A stretch of 64,000 nt of DNA, taken from assembly GCA_024402435.1 (NCBI GenBank), contig JAKSTU010000003.1, positions 20,306 to 84,305 of the forward strand. Reading direction: 5' to 3'. Below are positions 50,939-60,141 of this stretch, one piece after another (position 1 is the first letter of the stretch; every line of letters begins with the position of its first letter). The DNA comes from Treponemataceae bacterium (GTDB taxonomy: Bacteria > Spirochaetota > Spirochaetia > Treponematales > Treponemataceae). The position numbers and the translations under genes were made by a program. Below the pieces are notes generated by a model that ran no database searches, had not been told where the DNA came from, and saw only the letters and a program-made list of their open reading frames with translations.

Positions 50939-52486
50939 ATGAGTTCAGACAACAATGTAAAAAGCATCAGTGATGCAAAAGTAAAAAAATCAAATAAATC
51001 CAAGAAGAACTTAGGTATTACCATCGGTTCCATCATCATCCTGATTCTGTCGGCAATCACATTCATTTTCGTGCCGACCATGGTAAAGACAGCTTCTACA
51101 GGTGAGGCTCTGGTGTTCGGTAAGTACAACGGCGAGAAGATCGAGTACAAAACCGGAACATTCTTTACCAATGCGGTAAACAGTTATGCCAACCAGTACC
51201 AGCAGATGGGTTACGAACTGACACAGTGGGACTATTACACACTGTTCAACCAGGCTTTCCAGACAACCGTAATCAACATGGCATTTGCCGACGAAGTCAA
51301 AAAAAGCGGATACAAAGTTCCCGAGCAGCTGGTTGACCGCAACATGCTCCGTTACTTCCTTGATACAAACGGAAATTATTCTGCAAAGATTTTCCGCGAC
51401 ACTCCGGACAGCACAAAAATTGCTTACCGCAAATCTGTAGAAGAAGAACTGATTTATGACCGCTATTTTACAGACGTTTTCGGTGATCAGTTCTCCGTTT
51501 ACTACGGTCTCAGCGACTCAGTATACGGAATCAAATCAAGTTCAAAAGAAACTGATCTTGTTAAGGAAATGAACTCAAAAACACGCGGCTTTGACATGGT
51601 TTCCTTCAGTACAGGAGACTTCCCCAAAGAAGAAGCTGCTTCTTTCGGAAAAGCAAACACAGACCTGTTCGTTAAATATGATCTTTCTGCTGTAACAGTT
51701 TCTGACGAAGCAACTGCAAACTCAATCAAAAAGCAGTTGGACAGCAACGAAGTAACTTTTGCAGACGCTGTTGCAAATCTTTCCGCCCAGTACTACACAA
51801 ACGGTGAAGGAAAAGTGACAAACTCTTATGCATACCAGCTGAAGAACATGCTTACATCTGACGCTTCTGTGGCAGCAATTACTTCAATGAAAGCCGGAGA
51901 CGTTTCTGACGTTATCCAGACAGCAAACGGTTATGCAATTTTCCGTTGTGACAATGCTGCAACACAGCCTGATTTCAATGACAGCGGTTTTGCTGATGTT
52001 GCTTACAATTACATGACAATTTATGAAGCAGGTATCATTGAAGATTACTTCAACGAACAGGCAAGCAGATTCTCAATTGCTGCAGCAAGTCTTGGCTTTG
52101 ATGAAGCTGCTTCTGTTTACGGTGTAGAAGTTCAGTCAATTGATCCGTTTGCTCTCAACTACGGAAACAGCGCTCTGGTTAACGGACTTGACAGCAGTGT
52201 TTCTGTTCTTGCTTCTGCACAGACAAACGAAGATTTCCTGAAAACAGCTTTCTCTCTTAAAGAAAATGAGATTTCAAGCCCGATTGTAATGGACGGAAAC
52301 ATCGTGGTTCTTAAGATGACCGGTGAAACACTTTCATCAGCTGAAGACCTTGCAATTCTTGACAACGAAAGCGTTGTAAGAGCACAGTTCATGAATTATG
52401 ACACCAGCGCCGCTCAGTCTGCAGTTTTGAACAGCGGCAAAGTTGAAAACAACGTATTCAGCGTATTCCTTGAAAATATGCTTTGA
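50939..52486 (+). CDS. Membrane-anchored SurA/PpiD-like folding factor
   Basis: 515 residues. A Lys-rich cytoplasmic start, one membrane helix (about 27-46: ITIGSIIILILSAITFIFV), then a SurA_N-like chaperone region (YKVPEQLVDRNMLRYFLDTNG) and PPIC-like segments (FADAVANLSAQYYTNGEGKV, AGDVSDVIQTANGYAIFRCDNA). Probably helps fold exported proteins on the outer face of the inner membrane, as PpiD does. I choose the ATG with AAGGA; 35 upstream codons are open but unlike the family. The DUF115 gene follows after 13 nt. Confidence 0.82.
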   Translation: MSSDNNVKSISDAKVKKSNKSKKNLGITIGSIIILILSAITFIFVPTMVKTASTGEALVFGKYNGEKIEYKTGTFFTNAVNSYANQYQQMGYELTQWDYYTLFNQAFQTTVINMAFADEVKKSGYKVPEQLVDRNMLRYFLDTNGNYSAKIFRDTPDSTKIAYRKSVEEELIYDRYFTDVFGDQFSVYYGLSDSVYGIKSSSKETDLVKEMNSKTRGFDMVSFSTGDFPKEEAASFGKANTDLFVKYDLSAVTVSDEATANSIKKQLDSNEVTFADAVANLSAQYYTNGEGKVTNSYAYQLKNMLTSDASVAAITSMKAGDVSDVIQTANGYAIFRCDNAATQPDFNDSGFADVAYNYMTIYEAGIIEDYFNEQASRFSIAAASLGFDEAASVYGVEVQSIDPFALNYGNSALVNGLDSSVSVLASAQTNEDFLKTAFSLKENEISSPIVMDGNIVVLKMTGETLSSAEDLAILDNESVVRAQFMNYDTSAAQSAVLNSGKVENNVFSVFLENML

Positions 52487-52499
52487 TGCATGAGCAGCA

Positions 52500-54176
52500 A
52501 TGAACGCTGATTGTTCTGAGAAACCCTGTCTGGTAGAAGCCCGGCAGGGTTTTTCTGTTTTATACAGAAACCGCTATCTCTATTCCAGATATTCTCCTGA
52601 AGATGCTGTCAAAAAACAGATTCTGTCTCTTGATGTGCTTCCCGGTACTTTGTTTCTGTGCTTTTCTCCTGTTGCAGGATACGGACTTGAAGAACTTCTT
52701 CAGAAACTTAAGCCGGACTGCTTTGTCCTGGCAGTAGAATCAAATCCTGATCTGTTTGAGTTTTCAAAAGAGCACATTCCGTCCAAGGTTGCGGAAGCTG
52801 CAGAATATGCAGGCGTTTTTGTCCGAAGTCCTGCTGAGTTGATAAAGCTGATTGTTGAAGGCCGCGTTACGCCAGATTTAGGTTTGTTCAAACGGGTAAT
52901 TCCTTTGGAAATGAGCGGCGGAACTGCTTTCGGAACTGTGGATTACAGGGAATGCGGCCGTCTTGCTGTAGATCTGGTGGCCCGCTTCTGGAAAAACCGC
53001 ATTACTTTGGGACGGATGGGTGAACTTTTTGCAAAAAATCTGTTCAAAAACATTTCCGGTTTGTCACGGGCGCAAAAACTGTCTTCCGGTTGCCTGCAAA
53101 AGCCGGTTCTGGTTGTGGGCGCTGGACCTTCCGCTTTTGACCTGCTGAATGAATTGGGAAACAATCATAAAAAGTTTTTCGTGCTTGCTGTAGATATGGC
53201 GCTGAAAACCTGTCTGGCCTGCAATGTTGTTCCAGATGCGGTTGTTGCTGTAGAAAGTCAGCAGGCTGTTGAAAAAGCATATTGCGGTGTGTCAAAAAAC
53301 AATATGCCTCTCATAATCGGGGATTTGTGTTCCAGGGCAAAAGTTCTTCGCGATGCGGAAAAAACCAGCCTTTTTCTGACAGAATACACGGATCAGGTTT
53401 GTGCGGCGACTTTTTTTGCCCGCGTAAAAGCTCTTTTAAAAGAAGGCGGGTGTCCGGTCTTTGCACCGATGGGGTCAGTGGGGCTTTATGCAATGGAACT
53501 GGCACTTATGCTGAGGGCGCCCCGAACTCCTGTTTTTGTTTGCGGAATGGATTTTTCATTTCCTGCGGGACTTTCTCATGCAAAGGGTAGTGCGCCCCAT
53601 AATGAAGTGCTTTTTTCATCGACACGGCTGAATCCGCCAGAAAATGCAGGTTCTGCTTTCGGCGCCGGCAGCATGAGCGTAGCGTCCAAAGACGGATCTG
53701 CATTTTATTCAAACCGGGTAATGTATGACTATGCTGTTCTTTTCGGCGCAAAATTCGGTGACGGCCGTTTTGACAATGTTTATGATGTGGGACAAACCGG
53801 TATAAATCTGCAGTTGCCGCTTGTCAGTAAAGAGCAGTTTTTTGACTTTGCTGAAAAACTGAGCGGAAACAGTGACAACAAAAAGGATCCGCTTGTTTTT
53901 GCATCACCACAAAAAATCAGTTTTCAGGAAAAGGTTCGCAAATTCCTGACTGAAGAAGAAAGCCGGCTGGTTGAAATAAAAGAAATTCTTACAGGAAAGA
54001 AGCCCGATCCCCAATCAGAAAAACTTAAGACTCTGCTTTCAGAATGCAGTTATCTTTACATTCATTTTCCTGACGCTTCCGTGGGCTTTGAACTGTCCGA
54101 AAGTTTTTTGAAAAGAGTTCGGAGCGAAACCGACGTTTTTCTTAAAATAATCAGGGGTTCGCTCCGTAAAGTGTAA
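52500..54176 (+). CDS. DUF115 / MptE-like (Maf-type) protein
   Basis: 558 residues. The central domain (about 195-380) has PVLVVGAGPSAFDLLNELGNN, VDMALKTCLACNVVPDAVVAVESQ and FAPMGSVGLYAMELALML, the pattern of DUF115 / 6-hydroxymethylpterin pyrophosphokinase MptE-like proteins. In flagellated bacteria, relatives called Maf add nonulosonic acids to flagellin. Spirochaetes are motile by periplasmic flagella, so flagellin modification is a reasonable guess, but no sugar gene is adjacent. The N-terminal 190 residues are Maf-like. The ribosome site is weak. Confidence 0.78.
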   Translation: MNADCSEKPCLVEARQGFSVLYRNRYLYSRYSPEDAVKKQILSLDVLPGTLFLCFSPVAGYGLEELLQKLKPDCFVLAVESNPDLFEFSKEHIPSKVAEAAEYAGVFVRSPAELIKLIVEGRVTPDLGLFKRVIPLEMSGGTAFGTVDYRECGRLAVDLVARFWKNRITLGRMGELFAKNLFKNISGLSRAQKLSSGCLQKPVLVVGAGPSAFDLLNELGNNHKKFFVLAVDMALKTCLACNVVPDAVVAVESQQAVEKAYCGVSKNNMPLIIGDLCSRAKVLRDAEKTSLFLTEYTDQVCAATFFARVKALLKEGGCPVFAPMGSVGLYAMELALMLRAPRTPVFVCGMDFSFPAGLSHAKGSAPHNEVLFSSTRLNPPENAGSAFGAGSMSVASKDGSAFYSNRVMYDYAVLFGAKFGDGRFDNVYDVGQTGINLQLPLVSKEQFFDFAEKLSGNSDNKKDPLVFASPQKISFQEKVRKFLTEEESRLVEIKEILTGKKPDPQSEKLKTLLSECSYLYIHFPDASVGFELSESFLKRVRSETDVFLKIIRGSLRKV

Positions 54177-54179
54177 AAA

Positions 54180-55985
54180 TCAGTCTTCTTTTGTCTTCAG
54201 AACTGCAAGGAACGCGGTCTGCGGCAATTCAACGTCACCGACCATTTTCATGCGTTTCTTACCTTCTTTCTGTTTTTCCAGAAGTTTGCGTTTACGGGTT
54301 ACGTCACCGCCGTAACATTTTGCAAGAACATCCTTTCGGACCGGGTTGACAGTTTCACGGGCAATAATCTGACTGCCGATGGCACCCTGAATTGCAATTT
54401 TGAACTGATGCCGGGAAATTTCATCTTTGAGCATTTCGCAGACATGACGGGCGCGTTCTACGGCATTTCCGCGGAAAGAAAGCTGGGCAAGAGCATCCAC
54501 AACTTTTCCGTTGAGCAGAATGTCGATTTTAACCAAATCCGTGGTGCGCATGTCAGTAACTTCGTAGTCAAAAGAAGCATAACCGCGGCTGTAGCTTTTC
54601 AGACGGTCGTAAAAATCAAAAAGAACTTCTGACAAAGGCATCTCGTAAATGATTTCAACACGCTTTTCGTCAAGGTACTGCATGTTCTGCTGCACACCGC
54701 GTTTTTCAGTGCACAAAGACATGATTGAACCCAGATAAGTTGCCGGGGTAATGATTGAAGCCTTGATGTAAGGTTCTTTTGCACTTTTCAGGCGTCCCTG
54801 ATCGGGGTAATCAGCAGGATTGTCAATATACATTGTTTCGCCGGATGTCAGTTCAACCTGATAACGTACGGAGGGTGCCGTAAAGATTACAGCCTGATTG
54901 AAGTCACGTTCCAGACGTTCCTGAACAACTTCCAGATGAAGAAGTCCGAGAAATCCGCAGCGGAAACCGTAGCCCAAAGCAAGTGAATTGTCTTTTTCAT
55001 AAATGAGACTGGCGTCATTCAGCTTCAGTTTTTCCATGCTGTCCTTGAGTTCTTCATAATCGTTGGAATCCATGGGATAAATCGAAGAAAAAACTACAGG
55101 TTTTACGTCTTTGAAGCCGGCAACCGCCTCTTCTGCAGGATTGTTTGCCAAAGTGATTGTGTCACCGACGCGGACATCGGAAACAGTTTTGATGCCGGCA
55201 ATAATATAGCCTACATCACCTGCATTAAGTTCGCCGGTGTTTTCCAAGTTGATGCGGAAAATTCCGGCCTGCTCAACACGGTAATCAGTGTTGCTGGACA
55301 TAAGCCGGATTGTGTCACCGGTTCTGATGCTGCCGTCAAGCATTCTCAGGTGAACAACGACGCCGCGGTAAGGATCGTAGTGACAGTCAAAAATCAATGC
55401 GCGGGTTTTGCCGTCGTCAACAGTTGTGGGACAGGGAATTGTGCTGACAATTGCTTCAAGAAGATCGTCTACGCCTTCTCCGGTTTTGGCAGAAACAAGA
55501 ACTGCCATGTCAGGATCCAGTCCCAGATCGTGATCAATCTGATGCTTTACGGAAGGAATGTCCGCAGAAGGAAGATCGATTTTGTTTATAACCGGGACAA
55601 TCTCCAAGTCCTGTTCCATTGCAAGATACATGTTTGAAAGTGTCTGAGATTCCACACCTTGTGAAGCATCTACAAGAAGAAGCGCGCCTTCGCAGGATGC
55701 AATAGCCCTTGAAACTTCGTAGGAAAAGTCAACATGGCCGGGAGTATCTACAAAATTCAGTTCGTATGTTTTGCCGTCTTTGGCTTTATAAGGAATTGTA
55801 ACTGCCTGACTTTTGATGGTAATTCCACGTTCACGCTCAATGTCCATCGAATCCAGAATCTGATTCTGAAACTGGCGGTCATCAATGATTTTTGCTTTTT
55901 GGATCAGGCGGTCTGCCAATGTGGATTTGCCGTGGTCAATGTGGGCAACAATACAGAAATTTCTTTTAAGGGATAAATCAGTCAT
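54180..55985 (-). CDS. lepA: Elongation factor 4 (LepA)
   Basis: 601 residues (E. coli 599). A ribosome-binding GTPase. G-domain motifs: AHIDHGKST, DTPGHVDF, NKIDLPSAD; then domain II, EF-G-like III and V, and the LepA-specific C-terminus (KGKKRMKMVGDVELPQTAFLAVLK). I start at MTDLSLKRN, the usual family start. It lacks a Shine-Dalgarno and sits 6 nt behind TATAAT; an ATG 36 nt earlier lies within the promoter and terminator. Confidence 0.96.
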   Translation of the reverse strand: MTDLSLKRNFCIVAHIDHGKSTLADRLIQKAKIIDDRQFQNQILDSMDIERERGITIKSQAVTIPYKAKDGKTYELNFVDTPGHVDFSYEVSRAIASCEGALLLVDASQGVESQTLSNMYLAMEQDLEIVPVINKIDLPSADIPSVKHQIDHDLGLDPDMAVLVSAKTGEGVDDLLEAIVSTIPCPTTVDDGKTRALIFDCHYDPYRGVVVHLRMLDGSIRTGDTIRLMSSNTDYRVEQAGIFRINLENTGELNAGDVGYIIAGIKTVSDVRVGDTITLANNPAEEAVAGFKDVKPVVFSSIYPMDSNDYEELKDSMEKLKLNDASLIYEKDNSLALGYGFRCGFLGLLHLEVVQERLERDFNQAVIFTAPSVRYQVELTSGETMYIDNPADYPDQGRLKSAKEPYIKASIITPATYLGSIMSLCTEKRGVQQNMQYLDEKRVEIIYEMPLSEVLFDFYDRLKSYSRGYASFDYEVTDMRTTDLVKIDILLNGKVVDALAQLSFRGNAVERARHVCEMLKDEISRHQFKIAIQGAIGSQIIARETVNPVRKDVLAKCYGGDVTRKRKLLEKQKEGKKRMKMVGDVELPQTAFLAVLKTKED

Positions 55986-55991
55986 TCCCTG

Positions 55992-56020
55992 ATTATATTT
56001 GAAAATAAAAGGGCTGTCCA
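55992..56020 (-). promoter_or_regulatory. lepA promoter (leaderless) inside the upstream terminator
   Basis: On the - strand TGGACA, 17 bp, TATAAT; the -10 ends 6 nt before the ATG. The -35 is part of the 3' arm of the terminator that ends the ftsH operon. Confidence 0.65.
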
Positions 56021-56048
56021 TTGCAGCAGAGATTGCATCAGACAGCCC
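56002..56048 (-). terminator. Terminator of the tilS–ftsH operon
   Basis: On the - strand GGGCTGTC pairs with GACAGCCC across a 22-nt loop and runs into TTTTATTTTC. Confidence 0.75.
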
Positions 56049-56072
56049 GAAAAAATTATGAAAAACTGATTT

Positions 56073-58298
56073 TCAAAGTGATTTGTCAATCAGTTGGGCA
56101 AAAATCGAGTTTCCTGCTTTTACAGCGAAAATGCGGTACGGGTCCATGATGAGAATTCCCGAATTGTCTTCATCTTCATCGTTTTCCTGAAGCAGAGAAA
56201 GTGCATTAAAAACTGACATGAATGATGACATTCCGTTGTCTGCATTTATTAGGTCGATAAGTTTTTCACTGATATTGCCAAGAATGTCAGAATAATTGCC
56301 GGAAAGATCTGCAAAATCAGCTGCAAAACCTGCGGGATAAATCCAGTAGAAAGAAACGTTGTTTTCCTTAGGCAAATTCTGCCGGTCCTGTCTGACAATT
56401 GAATAAACTGTGTGGTTGTCTTCAAATATGACCGGTTCAGAATCCAGATAAGCGACTGTAACCTGTGCTCCTGTGACCGGATTGACAAAACTTGCGCTTA
56501 GACAGCTGCCGTTTTTTGAGTTGGTACAAGTCATGTTCCAGACTCCTTCTTCCGGAGAATCCCAGCAGGAAGTTTCTGTACCGTCAGCATTCCATGTGAT
56601 TTTGTAATCAGGATTTCCGTCAAAATCAAGGTCAAGTTCAACGCTTTCCAAGTATGTTCCGGTTTTTCCGAAAAGTGAATTGAAAAGTTCTGAAAACAGC
56701 CGGTTTTCTTCCTCTTCTGTCATGAGAGTGATTGCTGTACGCCAGTCAAATCCGTAGATTTCAGTTTTTTCAAAAAATCCGTCATCGTCAAAGTCAACAG
56801 AGCGTTTTGTAATTTTGCCGTCATCAAAAAATGCTTCTGCGTAAACTGCGTCATTCTGCATGTACTGGGCAGAAAGGGGTTTGCCGCGGAGCATTGTGAA
56901 CTGGGCTGCTGCTTCCGGCCGTTCATTTACAGGCGTTGTAATGCGGTATGAATCAGCAAGAATCGTTTCGTCGGAAACAGGATTGTAATAGAATGCCGGC
57001 AGGGGAACAAAAAAGTTTTCAATCACTGCTGAAAGCTGCAAAGAAAGCGGTGTCCAAGTCAAAGAATCAGGCACAAGTTCGTAAGTTTGTCCGTTGGCAA
57101 TGTTTTCAACTGTTTCAATTGCCGGATACTGTGAGTAAGTGATTCTGCGTGATTCTTCCGGCAAAAGGATTACATGAGGAATTCCGAACTCAAAAACACA
57201 TTCCCAACTGCTGATTCCGTCATTGTCTTTGTCATAGACGGCTTCGAGAGGAAGTCCGTGGTCATAGGCACAGGTCATGTCAATGATTGAATTCCAGTTG
57301 GTGTCGAAATAAACGTTTCCTGTGTAATTCCAAAGATAAACGAAAAGCTGGTCCTGGGCATCAGTTTCGTTGTTTGCATAAAGTGCTTCGGAAAAATTGC
57401 ACAACTGATTGTAATCAATGTTTTCGCCTGACAGTTCAATGAACAGGTCAACAGCTTCGGCAGCGGAAATTGCTCCGTTGATATATGCGCTTTCTGCAAA
57501 GAAAGGATTTGTGTAGTTCCGGGTTTTGTAGGCGTCAAGGTATCGCAGCGCATTCGCTTCGTCGGCAAAATATGCTGCATAAAGCAGAATGTCGTTGTCT
57601 TTGTCCGCATACTCGTAAATGTGCTGAAGAAGGCGCTTTCCCAAAGCGGATACAGGTGCGTCAAAGGCGGTCAAAGGAGAACTGCTGCCCAGCTTTGTGT
57701 AAAGGGCAGCGTTTTTTCTGTTAAGGCTGACAATTCCGTCAAAAGCCATTTCGTATTCAAAAAACAGGCGGGCAAAAGAGGAGTTTCCGGGGTAAAGGGA
57801 AACTGAATCTTCCACAATGTCACGGGCACTTCCATAATCACCTGTTTTGTAATAAATCTCGATTTTCAAAGCCTGAGCTTCCGGCGTAATCAGTTCGGGG
57901 TAATTTGTAAGCTGGTTGAGAGCTGATACAAAATCTCCGGTCCTCATATTAAGTTTTGCCAGCTGTGTGCGGGCAACTGCGGCGGAATATGTGTTCCATT
58001 TGTCCAAAAGAACGGCTTTGGCCAAAGGTTCTTTCTGCTTTTGTGGCAATGAATTTTTTCCGGCTTCAATCAGGTAGGAAAGGTACCAGAGATCAGAAAG
58101 GGTTCCGTCGTAGGCAAGGGCAGTTTCTGTGTAAATCTGTGCGGTTTCTGAATCGTCTGAGTCCAAAGCTGCAATTGCCAGTTCTGCGTAACGTCTGGCA
58201 ACCCGTGTGTTCATGGATTCTTCGCAAAAAAGGCTTGCGGAAAAAACAAAGACTGCGCAAATAAAAGCTGAAACGAATTTAGCGGGTTTTCTGATCAT
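56073..58298 (-). CDS. Large exported protein with N-terminal TPR-like repeats
   Basis: 741 residues. Signal peptide (KFVSAFICAVFVFSASLFCEE; the Cys could be a lipobox but is not ideal). A helical repeat part follows (about 30-330: RYAELAIAALDSDDSETAQIYTETALAYDG, FVSALNQLTNYPELITPEAQALKIEIYYKTGDYGSARDI). The second half is rich in Asp-Gly turns reading like MORN-style or wedge repeats (DNDGISSWECVFEFG, DDDGFFEKTEIYGFDW, DFDGNPDYKITWNADGT). No enzyme motif. The ATG overlaps the ftsH stop (ATGA) with GGAGG, so it is translated with ftsH. Function unknown. Confidence 0.75.
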   Translation of the reverse strand: MIRKPAKFVSAFICAVFVFSASLFCEESMNTRVARRYAELAIAALDSDDSETAQIYTETALAYDGTLSDLWYLSYLIEAGKNSLPQKQKEPLAKAVLLDKWNTYSAAVARTQLAKLNMRTGDFVSALNQLTNYPELITPEAQALKIEIYYKTGDYGSARDIVEDSVSLYPGNSSFARLFFEYEMAFDGIVSLNRKNAALYTKLGSSSPLTAFDAPVSALGKRLLQHIYEYADKDNDILLYAAYFADEANALRYLDAYKTRNYTNPFFAESAYINGAISAAEAVDLFIELSGENIDYNQLCNFSEALYANNETDAQDQLFVYLWNYTGNVYFDTNWNSIIDMTCAYDHGLPLEAVYDKDNDGISSWECVFEFGIPHVILLPEESRRITYSQYPAIETVENIANGQTYELVPDSLTWTPLSLQLSAVIENFFVPLPAFYYNPVSDETILADSYRITTPVNERPEAAAQFTMLRGKPLSAQYMQNDAVYAEAFFDDGKITKRSVDFDDDGFFEKTEIYGFDWRTAITLMTEEEENRLFSELFNSLFGKTGTYLESVELDLDFDGNPDYKITWNADGTETSCWDSPEEGVWNMTCTNSKNGSCLSASFVNPVTGAQVTVAYLDSEPVIFEDNHTVYSIVRQDRQNLPKENNVSFYWIYPAGFAADFADLSGNYSDILGNISEKLIDLINADNGMSSFMSVFNALSLLQENDEDEDNSGILIMDPYRIFAVKAGNSIFAQLIDKSL

Positions 58299-60133
58299 GC
58301 TTGTTCCTCCGAAGGTAATGGGTCAAATCCCAAAAGTATTCTGATTTCTGAATCATCAAGTGTTTCTTTTTCAACCAGGGCTTCCGCCAGTTTTGTAAGC
58401 TGATCCTTGTGTTCCTGCAGAATGGACATGACACGCTCTTTGTTGACGGAAAGGATTTCTTTTATTGCAACATCGATTTCGTGAGCCGTAATGTCTGACA
58501 GTTCTTTGTGGCGGGCAAGTTCGCGTCCCATGAAAATCGGCTCGTCTTCCTGCCCGTAGGAAACAGCACCTACAGAGGGAGCCATTCCCCATTCACAGAC
58601 CATGCGGCGCGCAATGTTCGTTGCCTGCTGAATGTCATTCTGAGTGCCGGTGGTGGTTTCTCCATAAATCAGAGTTTCCGCCGCATAACCGCCGAACATG
58701 ATTGCAATTCTGTCATTCAGGAAACTGCTTGTGTATGAATGCGCGTCTTCTTTCGGCAGTCCGATTGTAACGCCCAGGGCACGTCCGCGGGGAATAATCG
58801 TAACTTTGTGAAGGGGCTCGGAATTCTTGAGATAATAATATGGCAGAGCATGTCCTGCTTCGTGATATGCAGTCATGATGCGTTCTTTTTCCGGCAGAAC
58901 CATGGATTTGCGTTCCACACCCATAAGAATTTTGTCACGGGCACGTTCAAAGTCTGCCATGTTTGCTTCCGTTCTGTCGGTGCGGGCGGCGTAAAGTGCA
59001 GCTTCGTTCACGATGCTTGAAAGGTCTGCGCCGCTCATTCCGGGAGTTGCCCGGGCTATTTTTGAAAGATCAACGGAAGCATCAATGCGGATGTTTTTTG
59101 CATGAACATTGAGGATTGCTTCACGTTCCTTGATGTCCGGCAAAGAAACTGTAACCTGACGGTCAAAGCGGCCGGGGCGGAGAAGGGCTGCGTCAAGAAC
59201 ATCAGGGCGGTTTGTTGCAGCAAGAACAATCACGTCTGTCTTGTTGTCAAAACCGTCCATCTCGACCAGCATCTGGTTCAAAGTCTGTTCCCGTTCGTCA
59301 TGTCCGCCGCCAAGTCCTGTACCGCGGGCACGACCTACTGCATCAATTTCGTCAATAAAGATGATTGCGGGAGCCATTTTGCGGCCCTGGTCAAAAAGAT
59401 CACGGACACGGCTGGCACCGACACCTACGAACATTTCAACAAAATCACTTCCTGAAATATGCAGAAAATTGACTCCGGCTTCGCCTGCAACAGCGCGGGC
59501 AAGAAGTGTTTTTCCGGTACCGGGATTACCGACCAGAAGGATTCCTGTGGGGATTTTTGCACCGATGTCACGGTATTTTTTCGGATCTTTAAGAAAATCT
59601 ACAACTTCCTTAAGTTCTTCTTTGGCTTCTTCCTGACCGGCCACATCTGAAAAGAGAATTTTCTTGTTTTTGTCGTCGTAGATTCTTGCACGGCTTTTTC
59701 CGAAATTAGTTCCTCTTGATGCCTGTGCAGCGTTCTGTCTGAAAATCATTGAAACGAAGAAAATCGTGAAAATCCACGGCATGAGAGAAATCAGTATATC
59801 CCAGAAAGAATCGCCTGTAGTCCGGCCGTTTACAGAAACCTGATGTTCTCTAAGTTTGTCCATAAGGCTTGCATCGTTGTAGGGAATCTGTGTCGAAAAA
59901 CTGGTCACCTGTCCGTTTTCAAAGACTGCGGAACCCTGAATGACAGAATTGTCGATGATATAAATGGAAGAAACTCTGTTGTTTTCAAGAAGCTTCAAAA
60001 ACTGAGTGTAGGAAATTTCTGACAGACCGGTGGATTTTGAACCGAAAAACAGGTAAATTGCCAGAAAAATCATTACTACAGCGAAAAACACAATGCCGAA
60101 TTTATTTGATTCTTTTTTTCTTTTGATTTCCAC
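58295..60133 (-). CDS. ftsH: ATP-dependent zinc metalloprotease FtsH
   Basis: 612 residues. Membrane-bound AAA protease that degrades damaged membrane proteins and short-lived regulators. Two membrane helices (about 13-30 and 108-127) flank a periplasmic domain. The AAA module has Walker A GNPGTGKT, Walker B IIFIDEID, and the pore and second-region motifs; the protease has HEAGHAL with its zinc His pair. The start is GTG behind AGGAG, the only suitable start. It lies 8 nt after tilS and overlaps the next gene by 4 nt. Confidence 0.96.
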   Translation of the reverse strand: MEIKRKKESNKFGIVFFAVVMIFLAIYLFFGSKSTGLSEISYTQFLKLLENNRVSSIYIIDNSVIQGSAVFENGQVTSFSTQIPYNDASLMDKLREHQVSVNGRTTGDSFWDILISLMPWIFTIFFVSMIFRQNAAQASRGTNFGKSRARIYDDKNKKILFSDVAGQEEAKEELKEVVDFLKDPKKYRDIGAKIPTGILLVGNPGTGKTLLARAVAGEAGVNFLHISGSDFVEMFVGVGASRVRDLFDQGRKMAPAIIFIDEIDAVGRARGTGLGGGHDEREQTLNQMLVEMDGFDNKTDVIVLAATNRPDVLDAALLRPGRFDRQVTVSLPDIKEREAILNVHAKNIRIDASVDLSKIARATPGMSGADLSSIVNEAALYAARTDRTEANMADFERARDKILMGVERKSMVLPEKERIMTAYHEAGHALPYYYLKNSEPLHKVTIIPRGRALGVTIGLPKEDAHSYTSSFLNDRIAIMFGGYAAETLIYGETTTGTQNDIQQATNIARRMVCEWGMAPSVGAVSYGQEDEPIFMGRELARHKELSDITAHEIDVAIKEILSVNKERVMSILQEHKDQLTKLAEALVEKETLDDSEIRILLGFDPLPSEEQA

Positions 60134-60141
60134 GATAACTC

